The notes: generated by a model not told the origin, from the sequence alone. A stretch of DNA of 38,377 nucleotides from Nitrospina sp. (GCA_018653085.1 JABIAY010000022.1:1-38377), one strand, 5' to 3'; positions 1 to 8,815 are shown, counted from the first letter of the stretch. Made by a program: numbers and translations.

Positions 1-1
1 T

Positions 2-1123
2 ACCGCCCTGGATCTTTTCCTGTTTTTCATGTTGTGGGAACTTACAATGATTCCCATGTATTTCATGATTATTCTCTGGGGGGGGCCGAATCGTATTGCG
101 GCTGGGCTTAAATTCGTTTTGTACAGCCTAACAGGAAGCTTACTGCTGCTGGTGGGAATATTGGGTGTTTACCTTAATGGGGGACATACCTACGATCTGT
201 TGGTGTTATCTGAACAAACTTATTCTTCCAGCACACAGTTCTGGTTATTCCTGGCGTTCTTTCTGGCTTTTGCCATAAAAATGCCAATGGTTCCCTTTCA
301 TACGTGGCTCCCTGACGCACACTCCGAAGCCCCTACGGCTGGCAGTGTGATTCTGGCTGGGGTTCTGTTGAAAATGGGGGGATACGGGTTTTTGCGTTTT
401 TGCTTGCCCATGTTTCCAGAGGCTTCGGCAAATTTCGCACCCTATATTTTGTGGTTATCGGTCACAGCCATTATCTATGGCGGGTATCTGGCCTTGGCGC
501 AGTCAGATCTTAAAAAGCTCGTGGCCTATTCTTCAGTTTCCCACATGGGTTTTGTTACTCTCGGAATTTTTGTGTTCAATAGCCAGGGTATCCAAGGGGC
601 CGTCTTGCAAATGTTTAATCATGGGATTACTACAGCCGCCTTATTTATTGCTGTTGGACAATTGTACGACCGCACTCACAGTCGAGAGATTTCTGACTAC
701 GGCGGCTTGCATAAACCTATGCCAAGATTTGTTGCATTGTTCTTTTTGTTTTCAGTCGCGGCCTTTGGGCTACCAGGCACCTGTAACTTCATTGGCGAAT
801 TTTTAGTCTTAGTAGGAACTTCCTATGTCAGCTTTGCCATAGTTCTTATCTCTATGGGCGGTATTGTTTTAGCTGCCGCCTATATGTTGTGGATGCTCCA
901 AAGGGTAGCGTTGGGAGAGCCAAAGACAGAAGCCGCCAAAATGCTCCCAGATTTATCGAATCGGGAATTGGCTACGCTGATTCCATTGGCTATCCTCGTA
1001 TTATGTATTGGATTGTATCCCGGACCATTGATGGAGATGATGGATGCGAGTGTGATTCATCTCATCCACCAAACAACAGGGTTGCAAGTTGAGGAGGTAT
1101 CTCAATTTCCGCTTAGGCCCTAG
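2..1123 (+). CDS. nuoM: NADH-quinone oxidoreductase subunit M (complex I), 5'-truncated by window edge
   Basis: This is the C-terminal ~373 residues of an antiporter-like proton-pumping subunit of respiratory complex I, in the inner membrane. The reading frame is open from base 2 with no start, so the gene begins outside the window. It shows the family hallmarks: the LWEL segment with the conserved membrane glutamate followed by TMIPMYF, then HTWLPDAHSEAPTAGSV, LLKMGGYGFLRF with the channel lysine, and the SSVSHMGF helix. Multiple hydrophobic helices run to the end. The usual family length is about 500 residues, so roughly a quarter is missing upstream. In most operons nuoN follows nuoM directly. 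Here nothing homologous follows, so either nuoN lies elsewhere or this is an M-type subunit of a rearranged complex. The family call is very secure; assignment to a particular complex I copy is not. Confidence 0.95.
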   Translation, partial: TALDLFLFFMLWELTMIPMYFMIILWGGPNRIAAGLKFVLYSLTGSLLLLVGILGVYLNGGHTYDLLVLSEQTYSSSTQFWLFLAFFLAFAIKMPMVPFHTWLPDAHSEAPTAGSVILAGVLLKMGGYGFLRFCLPMFPEASANFAPYILWLSVTAIIYGGYLALAQSDLKKLVAYSSVSHMGFVTLGIFVFNSQGIQGAVLQMFNHGITTAALFIAVGQLYDRTHSREISDYGGLHKPMPRFVALFFLFSVAAFGLPGTCNFIGEFLVLVGTSYVSFAIVLISMGGIVLAAAYMLWMLQRVALGEPKTEAAKMLPDLSNRELATLIPLAILVLCIGLYPGPLMEMMDASVIHLIHQTTGLQVEEVSQFPLRP

Positions 1124-1195
1124 ATAAACCTTTATCCTTCCTGTCGTTATTTTTTTTCTTTCCTTTGACTTGTAGTCTTCAGACCTTATTAATTT

Positions 1196-1390
1196 CTATT
1201 TTGGAAATGAAACAGCTACTCGCCTTGAGCCATGATGAGAAGATAAAATATCCCAGCCATGAGCACTGGTATATTCAAATCTAGCACCGGAATTGTTTTT
1301 AATTATGCCTGTCTCTATTGAGGGATTGCTTCCTTCTATTGAAAGTGCGCCACTGTCAATCTGCCGTCGTAACTCTTCGATGTTCGCCAT
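1196..1390 (-). CDS. small hypothetical protein (64 aa), doubtful
   Basis: I do not recognise this open frame. It would encode a soluble 64-residue protein with a charged N-terminal helix (IEELRRQIDSG) and a C-terminal stretch with GARFEYTSAHGWDIL. It starts with ATG but has no clear ribosome binding site; the bases just upstream form a short hairpin (TCAGCC...GGCTGA, 1390-1408). It sits alone in the 513-bp gap between nuoM and the sensor kinase, on the opposite strand from both. The composition looks protein-like rather than random, which is the only support for it. It could equally be a degraded fragment of a larger gene. Confidence 0.35.
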   Translation of the reverse strand: MANIEELRRQIDSGALSIEGSNPSIETGIIKNNSGARFEYTSAHGWDILSSHHGSRRVAVSFPK

Positions 1391-1425
1391 CAGCCGAATT
1401 TAGGCTGAATGAACTTCAGCCCCTG

Positions 1426-1447
1426 ATGCAGTCAAAATGCAGTCAAA
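1426..1447. repeat. tandem duplication of an 11-mer
   Basis: The 11-mer ATGCAGTCAAA occurs twice back to back. It lies in the non-coding stretch 1391-1636, which otherwise contains only a short hairpin at 1390-1408 and a TATAAT-like hexamer at 1573-1578 with no matching -35 box. Nothing shows whether the duplication has a role. Confidence 0.6.
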
Positions 1448-1636
1448 TCACCGGAAAAATTGAGTTTCATAAGGCTCCTCCTCCGGCGTAGCCCGGGTTC
1501 CGTTGGGGCCAACCAGAGTAGCGTTTTTGAAAAGTTTGTAGTAAACAAGCTCCTCTGCTACCATGAAAGCTTTATAATCGGAGTACTTGGGATTTAATAA
1601 ACTCTACTCTGAAAAATTGTTTCATGAGGGCCTGGT

Positions 1637-2740
1637 GTGGTCATGAGATTGAAAACCCTTCCGAGTTTTTTTATTTCCACGAACAATAAAACAGACGAGA
1701 CTCGTCCACCGGACTTGCTCACCCAAAAGTTCCACATTCTCACAGGCGGCCTACTGGCTTTTGTGATTTTTTGGATAGACTTGCTTCTTCCTCTTGGCGT
1801 TGCGGCCGGGGTTCCTTATCTTTTCCTGGTGCTTTTGGCCTGGTGGGCACCACATAAAAAGTTCTTTTATCTCGCCGCCTTCGCCGGCACGGTCCTTACT
1901 CTCCTCGGACTAGCCTTGTCTCCGTCTGGTGGAGAAATGTGGAAAGTCCTTTCAAATCGTTGCCTCGCATTAGCGGTTATTTGGGGAACTGCGTTCCTGG
2001 GTGTCGCCTACAAAAAGCAGGCGGAAGAAATTGAAAAAACAACTGCGCAGGTGAAGGCTTCGGAGAAACAACTGCGCGAGCTTTGCGCCCACCTTGAATC
2101 CGTGCGCGAGGAAGAAAGACTCCGCGTAGCTCGAGAGATCCACGATGAGTTGGGGCAAGTGCTGACCACTTTAAAACTGGAGATTTCCCTGCTGGAAGAG
2201 GGTCTCCCGAAAGACTCGGAACTGGAACCAGAAATTTTTCCCAGCATATTAAGCCATATCGATGGCGCTATCCAAACGGTGAAAAAAGTGAGCGGGGAAC
2301 TGCGGCCTTTCATTCTGGACAACCTCGGCATTTTGGAAGCTGTTGAATGGGAGATGAGGCAGTTTGAAAAGAGAACAAGGATTCAATGCGAATTGCATCT
2401 GGATTATGATGACAGTAAGCTGGAGTTGGATAAAGCCGTAACGGTTTTTCGTATTTTTCAGGAAACATTGACCAATATTGTCCGCCATGCCAACGCAAGC
2501 AAAGTGAGCCTGAGCTTAACCCAGGAAAGCGGGTGTTTGGTTTTGACCATCGTGGATAACGGCAAGGGAGTTTCCGAGCGCCAGATAAACGCAAAGGATT
2601 CGTTTGGTTTAATTGGAATGCGGGAACGGGCGTATGTCTGGGGCGGCGAAATTTTCATCAAGGGAACTTCCGGAAAAGGGACCGAGGTCGTGGTACATAT
2701 TCCGCTGGAGAACGCCTCGGCAAAACCAGAACTAGGTTGA
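1637..2740 (+). CDS. membrane sensor histidine kinase, NarL/LuxR-type (HisKA_3)
   Basis: This is the sensor of a two-component pair. The N-terminal ~120 residues carry about four hydrophobic segments (from LLAFVIFWIDLLLPLG to LALAVIWGTAFLGVAY) with almost no periplasmic loop, so the signal is probably sensed in the membrane. A coiled coil follows, then the HisKA_3 dimerisation helix with the phospho-acceptor in REIHDELGQ (His169). The HATPase domain has the N box (TNIVRHANA), VDNGKG and SFGLIGMRERA motifs. The GTG at 1637 is chosen because GAGGG at 1626-1630 is well spaced; an ATG two codons later is the alternative. The response regulator gene follows after one base, so the two are almost certainly co-transcribed. 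The stimulus cannot be read from the sequence. Confidence 0.9.
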   Translation: MVMRLKTLPSFFISTNNKTDETRPPDLLTQKFHILTGGLLAFVIFWIDLLLPLGVAAGVPYLFLVLLAWWAPHKKFFYLAAFAGTVLTLLGLALSPSGGEMWKVLSNRCLALAVIWGTAFLGVAYKKQAEEIEKTTAQVKASEKQLRELCAHLESVREEERLRVAREIHDELGQVLTTLKLEISLLEEGLPKDSELEPEIFPSILSHIDGAIQTVKKVSGELRPFILDNLGILEAVEWEMRQFEKRTRIQCELHLDYDDSKLELDKAVTVFRIFQETLTNIVRHANASKVSLSLTQESGCLVLTIVDNGKGVSERQINAKDSFGLIGMRERAYVWGGEIFIKGTSGKGTEVVVHIPLENASAKPELG

Positions 2741-2741
2741 A

Positions 2742-3383
2742 ATGAAAAAAATAAAACTTCTAATTATTGACGATCACCCCGTTTTTCGCCAGGGACTGAA
2801 CCTTGTCTTCTCCAAAACTTCCGATATTGTGGTTTCAGGCGAAGCCACAGAGGGCAACGAGGCTTTGAGGAAAATAAAAGAAGCTCACTGGGATGTCGTG
2901 TTTCTGGATATTTCTCTGCCCCGTGAAAACGGGCTGGATGTTTTAAAAAAGATAAAACAGGAGTGCCCTCAACTCCCGGTGCTGATGTTGAGCATGTTTC
3001 CCGAGGAACAGTATGCGTTACGCTCGGCAAAAGCAGGGGCTTCCGGATATTTGACTAAAGAAAGTCCACCCGCCGTTTTAATTGAGGCGGTGCATCAGGC
3101 AGCCGCCGGAAAGAAGTTTTTTAGTCCGGAAACCGTTGAACAAGTACTTTTGAATTTTGATAAAAATTTTCAAAAAATACCCCATGAAACTCTTACCGAC
3201 CGCGAATTCCAGATAATGCGTTTGCTCGCTGTAGCAAAAACCCCTTCGAAAATCGCTGAAGAACTTGGCCTGAGTGTATCAACGGTTTTCGCTCATCGAT
3301 CCAATATACTGACAAAAATGGACATATCCAACAACGCCCAGTTAATGCATTACGCCATCACTCATGGGCTGATCGAACCCTGA
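2742..3383 (+). CDS. response regulator, NarL/FixJ family
   Basis: This is the DNA-binding partner of the preceding kinase. The receiver domain (residues ~1-120) has the acidic pair in IIDDHPVFR, the phospho-acceptor Asp56 in VVFLDISLP and the lysine in YLTKES. A linker leads to a C-terminal LuxR-type helix-turn-helix (about 145-213: LTDREFQIMRLLAVAKTPSK, then IAEELGLSVSTVFAHRSNIL). Length and layout are standard. It starts one base after the kinase stop codon. Paired palindromes just downstream at 3459-3489 might be a binding site for this regulator, but that is a guess. The target genes are unknown. Confidence 0.93.
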   Translation: MKKIKLLIIDDHPVFRQGLNLVFSKTSDIVVSGEATEGNEALRKIKEAHWDVVFLDISLPRENGLDVLKKIKQECPQLPVLMLSMFPEEQYALRSAKAGASGYLTKESPPAVLIEAVHQAAAGKKFFSPETVEQVLLNFDKNFQKIPHETLTDREFQIMRLLAVAKTPSKIAEELGLSVSTVFAHRSNILTKMDISNNAQLMHYAITHGLIEP

Positions 3384-3458
3384 AATGTTTTATCTTTTTC
3401 TGGAACCCCTCCAAATTCCAACATGGTCGTGTGTCGCACGAATAACACCCCGCTGACC

Positions 3459-3489
3459 GTAGTAAAAACTACTATATAAAAATTATAGT
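3459..3489. promoter_or_regulatory. paired short palindromes upstream of the membrane/SpeE-like gene
   Basis: Two inverted repeats sit next to each other in the 213-bp gap after the response regulator: GTAGT-AAAA-ACTAC (3459-3472) and ACTATA-N7-TATAGT (3471-3489). Both are AT-rich and lie about 110-140 bases upstream of the next start codon. They could be an operator, possibly for the adjacent NarL-type regulator. They could also be chance structure in AT-rich DNA. Confidence 0.3.
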
Positions 3490-3596
3490 TCCTACAGTTT
3501 ACACCTACCCCTTACCCTCCTTACCATGAAGTGTAATGTATCTCTTTATTTTATGACAGGCATCGCGAAACCAGATTCCGTTTTGTAGAGTTTTGG

Positions 3597-5138
3597 ATGG
3601 GTTTGCTTTTCCAAAATATTCCTTTATCAGAAAAATTTTCCTTAAGGGAAAACTCAGGGGGAAAAAATTTGGCATCCATAATTTCAACCCCAGATTTAAA
3701 AGCACTGGGAACAGACGACCCCAAAAAGTTGGGCTGGATAAGATATTCCACAGCAATTTTTCTCGGTTCTTTTCTTCTATTTCAGGTTCAACCCATTGTC
3801 GCCAGATACATTCTTCCATGGTTCGGCGGTGGTGCCTCAGTTTGGACCCTCTGCATGCTTTTTTTCCAGATTTTTCTCCTGGGCGGGTATACCTATGCGC
3901 ACCTTTTAACCAAATATTTATCGCAGAAAAAACAGGTCATTTTTCATCTCTTTTTTTTGGCGTGCTCATTTATCGCCCTGCCCATTACTCCAGCGGAGAC
4001 CTGGAAACCGATAGATTCCCATAACCCCGAATTGCGAATTGTATTATTGCTATTCTTTACCATAGGGGGTCCTTTCCTTCTGGTTTCCTCCACGGGACCT
4101 CTTCTTCAAAGGTGGTTTGCCAGCGAGCGTTCTGATAAATCTATCTACAGGCTTTTTGCGCTATCCAACTTTGCCTGCCTTTTGGCGTTGCTCACCTATC
4201 CATTTTTAGTAGAACCTTTCTTAGGGCTCGATGTTCAGATAAAATCCTGGTCGGTGGGGTACATCCTGTATGCAATTGCCGTAGGGTGGTGTGCGGCCCG
4301 CGTGTATCGGCAGGCAGACCCGTCCGAGCCTGCTGAAGAACTTGTCCACCAGCCTGAAACCGAGCCTGGCAGTATTTTTCTGTGGCTTGCCCTTTCTGCC
4401 TGCGGAGTGATCGTTTTATTGGCGAGCACAAATGAACTGACTCAAAATATTTTCCCGGTCCCCTTCCTATGGATTCTTCCCTTAAGCCTTTATCTTGTCA
4501 CCTTCATACTTTGTTTTGAGAGCGAGAGATGGTATGTCCGGGGTTTCTGGATAACCATTTTCTGCTTGAGCTTTTTCCCTGCAGTTTTTGTTCTGCACAT
4601 AGGGAAGTTGGACGGCCTGATTAGCCAGATCGCTCTATATTCGATTGTTCTTTTTGCCGCTTGCATGATATGTCACGGTGAACTTGCCCGCCTTAAACCT
4701 TCCCCAAAATATCTTACGTTTTTTTATCTCATGATTGCCCTGGGGGGAGCTTTAGGAAGCATTTTTGTTAACCTTGCGGCACCAAACCTGTTTAACCGGT
4801 ACTGGGAATATCCTCTCGGTTTGTTTGGAGTTTATCTATTGGCAGGAATATGCAGTTTTCGAGAGCCCGTTAATTTGAAGCCTCCTGTTAAAAATCGTCG
4901 GCCCACAAAATTACTCTGGCGAACGGGAGGGGTTGGATTCGTTTTCCTCCTGGGTCTGTCCATGTATATTTTTGAAAGCAATGATATCGCTAATAATCGA
5001 AACTTATGGTCGCCTGCATATTACCGAGGCAAAGAATCAAGCTGGGGCCGTGGTACGCTCTTTAATGGATGGCCAAATCATACATGGCGAACAGGTAATG
5101 GACCCGGAACACAGAATATTGCCGACTCTTTATTTTAG
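3597..5138 (+). CDS. fused membrane / spermidine-synthase-like protein, N-terminal part (gene broken by frameshift)
   Basis: This is the membrane half of a family often annotated as fused MFS/spermidine synthase. After a ~50-residue leader come about ten hydrophobic segments, beginning with the family signature FLLFQVQPIVARYILPWFGG and ASVWTLCMLFFQIFLLGGY. True homology ends near residue 469 (SNDIANNRN, about base 5003). The last ~45 residues to the stop at 5138 are out-of-frame translation. The methyltransferase-like half continues in another frame (4933-5805). Shifting by +1 at the AAC-T-TAT near 5001-5007 rejoins the two halves into one protein of about 735 residues. The biochemical role of this family is not established; despite the name it need not make spermidine. 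It is either a sequencing error or a recent pseudogene. Confidence 0.8.
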   Translation: MGLLFQNIPLSEKFSLRENSGGKNLASIISTPDLKALGTDDPKKLGWIRYSTAIFLGSFLLFQVQPIVARYILPWFGGGASVWTLCMLFFQIFLLGGYTYAHLLTKYLSQKKQVIFHLFFLACSFIALPITPAETWKPIDSHNPELRIVLLLFFTIGGPFLLVSSTGPLLQRWFASERSDKSIYRLFALSNFACLLALLTYPFLVEPFLGLDVQIKSWSVGYILYAIAVGWCAARVYRQADPSEPAEELVHQPETEPGSIFLWLALSACGVIVLLASTNELTQNIFPVPFLWILPLSLYLVTFILCFESERWYVRGFWITIFCLSFFPAVFVLHIGKLDGLISQIALYSIVLFAACMICHGELARLKPSPKYLTFFYLMIALGGALGSIFVNLAAPNLFNRYWEYPLGLFGVYLLAGICSFREPVNLKPPVKNRRPTKLLWRTGGVGFVFLLGLSMYIFESNDIANNRNLWSPAYYRGKESSWGRGTLFNGWPNHTWRTGNGPGTQNIADSLF

Positions 5139-5805
5139 ACCCAAGAGTGGAGTCGATATGGCCGCCAGGCACTATAACCAAGTGGAAGGCCGACGAATAG
5201 GAGCGATCGGACTTGGAGCCGGAACCATTGCCACCTATGCCGCTCACGGAGATGTTTTGCGCTTTTATGAAATCAATCCCGCAGTTGTAAAAGCCGCTAA
5301 AAACTATTTTTATTATCTTCAGGACTGCAAGGCGGACTACGAAATCATTTTAGGTGATGCCAGGATTTCTTTGGAGCGAGAATTTAAAAAAACGGGCGGG
5401 CACAATTTTCACATCCTCATCGTAGACGCTTTCAGCAACGATACAATTCCCGTCCATTTGCTGACCAAAGAAGCATTTTCTCTGTACTGGAAACATCTCA
5501 GACCAGATGGAATCCTGGCACTGCATATTTCCAATGCCTACCTCGACCTGTCCCCTGTAATTCGAAACCTCGCTCAATTGTTCGGGAAAAAGGCGCTATC
5601 CATTAAGGTTGAGCCAGACAAGTTGAGTTCATCGAGGTCGGAGTGGGTTCTCGTTGCGAATGACGAGCAATTCTTTAATGATGAAAACCTGAAAAAATCC
5701 TCCACACCCTGGCCGGATAATAAACCTCAAAAAGTTATCTGGACAGACGACTACAGCAACCTCCTTGTAGCACTGAAAAAGCAACCTCTCCTTTTCTGGC
5801 GCTGA
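4933..5805 (+). CDS. spermidine-synthase-like domain, C-terminal part of the frameshifted gene
   Basis: The authentic part begins near base 5005 (YGRLHITEAKN) and continues in frame to 5805. Bases 4933-5004 encode out-of-frame residues, so the ATG at 4933 is probably not a biological start. The domain has the Rossmann SAM-binding type motif IGAIGLGAGTIATYA, an acidic residue at the end of the second strand (RFYEINP), GDARISLE, the loop IVDAFSNDTIPVHLLTKEAF, and LHISNAYLDL. These are the family's aminopropyl- or methyl-transferase-like features. The domain normally follows the membrane half in one polypeptide. No separate ribosome binding site is obvious. If the frameshift is real in the organism, this half is unlikely to be expressed well. 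Confidence 0.75.
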   Translation: MDSFSSWVCPCIFLKAMISLIIETYGRLHITEAKNQAGAVVRSLMDGQIIHGEQVMDPEHRILPTLYFRPKSGVDMAARHYNQVEGRRIGAIGLGAGTIATYAAHGDVLRFYEINPAVVKAAKNYFYYLQDCKADYEIILGDARISLEREFKKTGGHNFHILIVDAFSNDTIPVHLLTKEAFSLYWKHLRPDGILALHISNAYLDLSPVIRNLAQLFGKKALSIKVEPDKLSSSRSEWVLVANDEQFFNDENLKKSSTPWPDNKPQKVIWTDDYSNLLVALKKQPLLFWR

Positions 5806-5984
5806 AACTTATCTCGAATAGGATTTTTTTTGGAGGGCGGAAAACCCAGGTTTCTCAATAACCAGATAAAAATAAACTCTAGAAATGTAATATAATACTT
5901 ACTCGCCAGTTTCATCATACCTATTGCCTCTTGCGCTGTTTGGGGCTAATAGACGGACCATGACCATTTAAGAGTAGAGCACCT

Positions 5985-8570
5985 ATGCCTTATAAAAAAG
6001 TGGCTTGGCTCCATAGTCTGGGATTCAAGGGAACAGCGGCCCTGGTATGTATTGCCGGGGGCTTACTGCTTGGAGCCCTTTGGGTAGTCAACACCACTGG
6101 CAAAAAACAGGTTCTCGAAGAATCCTCCAAACTCATTGAGCAAACCGGGGATAATGCCGTAGAAATTTTAAGCGGACGCTCCGCTGAAATCGCTTCCCTG
6201 GTTCGCACCATCGCCACTCTCACCTCACTTCTTCCTAAAGATGAAAAGATTTATCTCGAAACATTCCCTGAAATCTATGACTTCAACGGAGACAACCAGG
6301 TAGCCGGGGGCGGAATATGGCCGGAACCGAACCAGTTTAAAAAAGACGTTATAAGGCGAAGCTTTTTCTGGGGCCGAGGTCCGAACGGCACATTCAAATA
6401 TTATGACGACTATAACGACCCTGGGGGAAAAGGCTACCACAACGAAGAGTGGTATGTGGTTGTGCGTCATACCGGCCCCGGACGTTGTTTCTGGAGCAAA
6501 TCTTACATGGACCCCTATTCCTTTCAACCGATGACGACCTGCACCGTTGGCACCTTTGAAAAAGGACAGCTTACTGGCACGGTAACAGTGGACCTCAAGC
6601 TTGAAGGCATTGAAGAATCCATGCTGGAATTGCAGAAACTAACCGGAGGCTATGCCGTTCTATTGGATAGAAATGGAAAGTTCATCGCCTTTCCCAAAGC
6701 CGGGAAAAGCGCAAAAACCATCACCACGGATGACAACGGCAACCGCTCGGAAGAATTCCTGACGGTTAATGAGTTTGCCAGCAAACAACCTTTGTTTCAG
6801 CCACTTGCAAACGTGGTTTCTAAAATGAACCGGACTATTTTAGAAGACGCCAGAAAATCTCATGACTATTCTGCCTCTCTGGCTGAAAAAATCGATGCCG
6901 CCAGCTACCAGATCAACCGGGAAGAAGCGGAGTTCATCACAGCGGTTATTCTGGATCCCTTAAAAGACAGAACCCGGAAAACAAAATTGCTTAAAACATT
7001 TGCAATGGAAAATGATTTGGTTTTAGGCCAACCCTCCCTTGGCTATCTGTTTCATGTTCCAAAATCCTATTGGAAACTTGTCATCGTGAAACCCCTGCAT
7101 GAAATCACTGCCACTGCGACCCGCCTGGTTGAGCCCATGATTTTCAAGCTTGGAATTTTAATATTGATCTTAACCGGCATGGGATATTTCCTTCTCCGTC
7201 ACTACCTGGTAAGACCCATTCTGCAAGTTGCACAATCGGTGAAGCATGTAGAGACATTGATGGTAGGTGGAAGAATAAGTGAACTCACAAATCAAAAACT
7301 GGAAACACATTCAAATGATGAAATAGGAGTGGTCTCACAGTTTTTTGAAACCTTGTCAAGAAGTTTTGCCAGCTCCCAGGAGGTCATTGAAGAGCAAAAG
7401 GAAAAGCTGGAAAAAATAGTTGAAGAGCGAAGTAAGAAAGTAGAAGAGGTCGGCTTTGAACTCAGAAAAAGTCGGCGGTTTCTTGATAATCTGGTGAGCA
7501 ATTTACCAGGAATGATTTATTCCTGCAAAAATGACGAAAATTGGACATTGGTTTATGTCAACTTCCAGTGCTACACGCTTACCGGCTACTCAGCCCAGAA
7601 ATTTCTGAATCAAGAAGTTTTATTTGGAAAAGATGTCATACATCAGGACGATCAAGAACGGGTTTGGCGCGAGGTCCAAAAAGCCCTGGCAGAAAAAAAG
7701 CCTTATCAAATAACCTACCGCATACTCACCGCCTCGGAAGAACTGAAATGGGTCTGGGAACAGGGACTGGGCATCTACTCCTCATCGGGAGAGCTGGATT
7801 CTTTGGAGGGTTTTATTATAGATATCACCCGGCAAAAGGACTCGGAAAAAAAGCTTGAGTTTTATGCCTTGGAGTTACAACGGAGCAACAAGGACCTTGA
7901 GGATTTTGCCCATCTAGCGTCTCACGACCTACAGGAACCACTACGGAAAATTGTAACCTTTGGAAATCGGCTGAAAGACCAGTCATCAAAAATGGGTGAA
8001 AACGCCAGAGATTATTTGGAACGAATGCAAAATGCCGCCGAGAGAATGAAAAATTATATCGATGACCTTCTGGAATACTCCAGAGTCACATCCATCCCCA
8101 GACCTTACAAATTGGCGGACCTGGGAAAATTGACCAAACAGGTTCTGGAAGATTTGGACCTGCAAATTAAAAATAACAACGCCACCATTCAGGTTGATAC
8201 ATTGCCTACCCTTGAATTAGACTCCATCCAGATTTCAAAAGTTCTTCAAAACCTGATTTCCAACGCCATTAAATATCATCGTCCGGATGTACCCCCTGTT
8301 GTCAACCTGACCAGCTCTTATGACGAGAGGGAGAAAACCTGGAATATTGAAGTCTCGGATAACGGGATAGGAATTAACGAAAAATATTTCGAGCGCATTT
8401 TTAAACCCTTTGAGCGACTGCACGGCAGAGGCACTTACGCAGGAACCGGAATTGGCCTGGCCATCTGTCATAAGGTAGTTCAGCGACACAAAGGTAAGGT
8501 CTCCGTTCGCAGTACCCTACAAAAAGGCACCACCTTTATAATCACTCTCCCGGAAAGCCAGACGGACTGA
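5985..8570 (+). CDS. sensor histidine kinase with periplasmic Cache-like domain, HAMP and PAS
   Basis: This 861-residue sensor has an N-terminal membrane helix (about 15-35). A large extracytoplasmic domain of the double-Cache (PDC) type follows, with WYVVVRHTGPGRCFWSKSYMD and a later VLLDRNGKFIAFPKAG strand. A second helix (about 385-405) leads to a HAMP-like linker and a long coiled coil. The PAS domain (~500-620) ends in IDITRQKDSEKKLEFY. The kinase core has the acceptor His647 in HLASHDLQEPLRKI, the N box LQNLISNAIKYH, DNGIGI and GTGIGLAICHKVVQRHKG. This core type resembles bacteriophytochrome-like kinases. There is no attached receiver, but a hybrid kinase whose first domain is a receiver follows, so phosphotransfer between them is plausible. 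Cache domains usually bind small organic ligands. The ATG at 5985 has only a weak ribosome site. Confidence 0.9.
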   Translation: MPYKKVAWLHSLGFKGTAALVCIAGGLLLGALWVVNTTGKKQVLEESSKLIEQTGDNAVEILSGRSAEIASLVRTIATLTSLLPKDEKIYLETFPEIYDFNGDNQVAGGGIWPEPNQFKKDVIRRSFFWGRGPNGTFKYYDDYNDPGGKGYHNEEWYVVVRHTGPGRCFWSKSYMDPYSFQPMTTCTVGTFEKGQLTGTVTVDLKLEGIEESMLELQKLTGGYAVLLDRNGKFIAFPKAGKSAKTITTDDNGNRSEEFLTVNEFASKQPLFQPLANVVSKMNRTILEDARKSHDYSASLAEKIDAASYQINREEAEFITAVILDPLKDRTRKTKLLKTFAMENDLVLGQPSLGYLFHVPKSYWKLVIVKPLHEITATATRLVEPMIFKLGILILILTGMGYFLLRHYLVRPILQVAQSVKHVETLMVGGRISELTNQKLETHSNDEIGVVSQFFETLSRSFASSQEVIEEQKEKLEKIVEERSKKVEEVGFELRKSRRFLDNLVSNLPGMIYSCKNDENWTLVYVNFQCYTLTGYSAQKFLNQEVLFGKDVIHQDDQERVWREVQKALAEKKPYQITYRILTASEELKWVWEQGLGIYSSSGELDSLEGFIIDITRQKDSEKKLEFYALELQRSNKDLEDFAHLASHDLQEPLRKIVTFGNRLKDQSSKMGENARDYLERMQNAAERMKNYIDDLLEYSRVTSIPRPYKLADLGKLTKQVLEDLDLQIKNNNATIQVDTLPTLELDSIQISKVLQNLISNAIKYHRPDVPPVVNLTSSYDEREKTWNIEVSDNGIGINEKYFERIFKPFERLHGRGTYAGTGIGLAICHKVVQRHKGKVSVRSTLQKGTTFIITLPESQTD

Positions 8571-8720
8571 TTTTACCCCCCCCCGCCCGGAAATCACCTA
8601 TCCACCCCACTTAAAACTTGCAATCTGCTTAATTCGCCACGATCATAATATAGATAGACCGGATTATTTATTCTGGAGTTCCGATTTAAAACTCGAGTCT
8701 GGGGTCCAAATCGATTCGCG

Positions 8721-8815
8721 CTTCGACAGGCTTAGAGTAATAACCATTTTGTCGTCCTGAGCTAGTGATATTTGACCATTGCCTTCTTGCCCCGCAGAGG
8801 TATATCGAAGGACAG
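8721..8815. repeat. remnant of a dispersed inverted repeat (CTTCGACAGG ... TCCTGAGC ... TCGAAGGAC)
   Basis: The gap 8571-8859 (289 bp) holds no gene. It does contain CTTCGACAGGCTTAGAG (from 8721), GTCCTGAGC (from 8754) and ATCGAAGGAC (ending near 8813). These look like the arms of a widespread intergenic repeat type that normally reads TTCGACAGGCTCAG...CCTGAGC-CTGTCGAAGGA. Here the right arm seems interrupted by about 40 bases between CTGAGC and TCGAAG. The match is from memory of the general repeat type, not from a search. Confidence 0.4.

Noticed and set aside
1085..1120. nuoM end (CCGCTTAGGCCCTAG) as another copy of the repeat terminus
   Set aside because: Only a few bases agree and the characteristic ACTGGC block is absent.
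4985..5010. Programmed frameshift as the explanation for the split SpeE-like gene
   Set aside because: No slippery heptamer, no rare-codon-plus-SD arrangement and no following pseudoknot are visible; a lesion or error is simpler.
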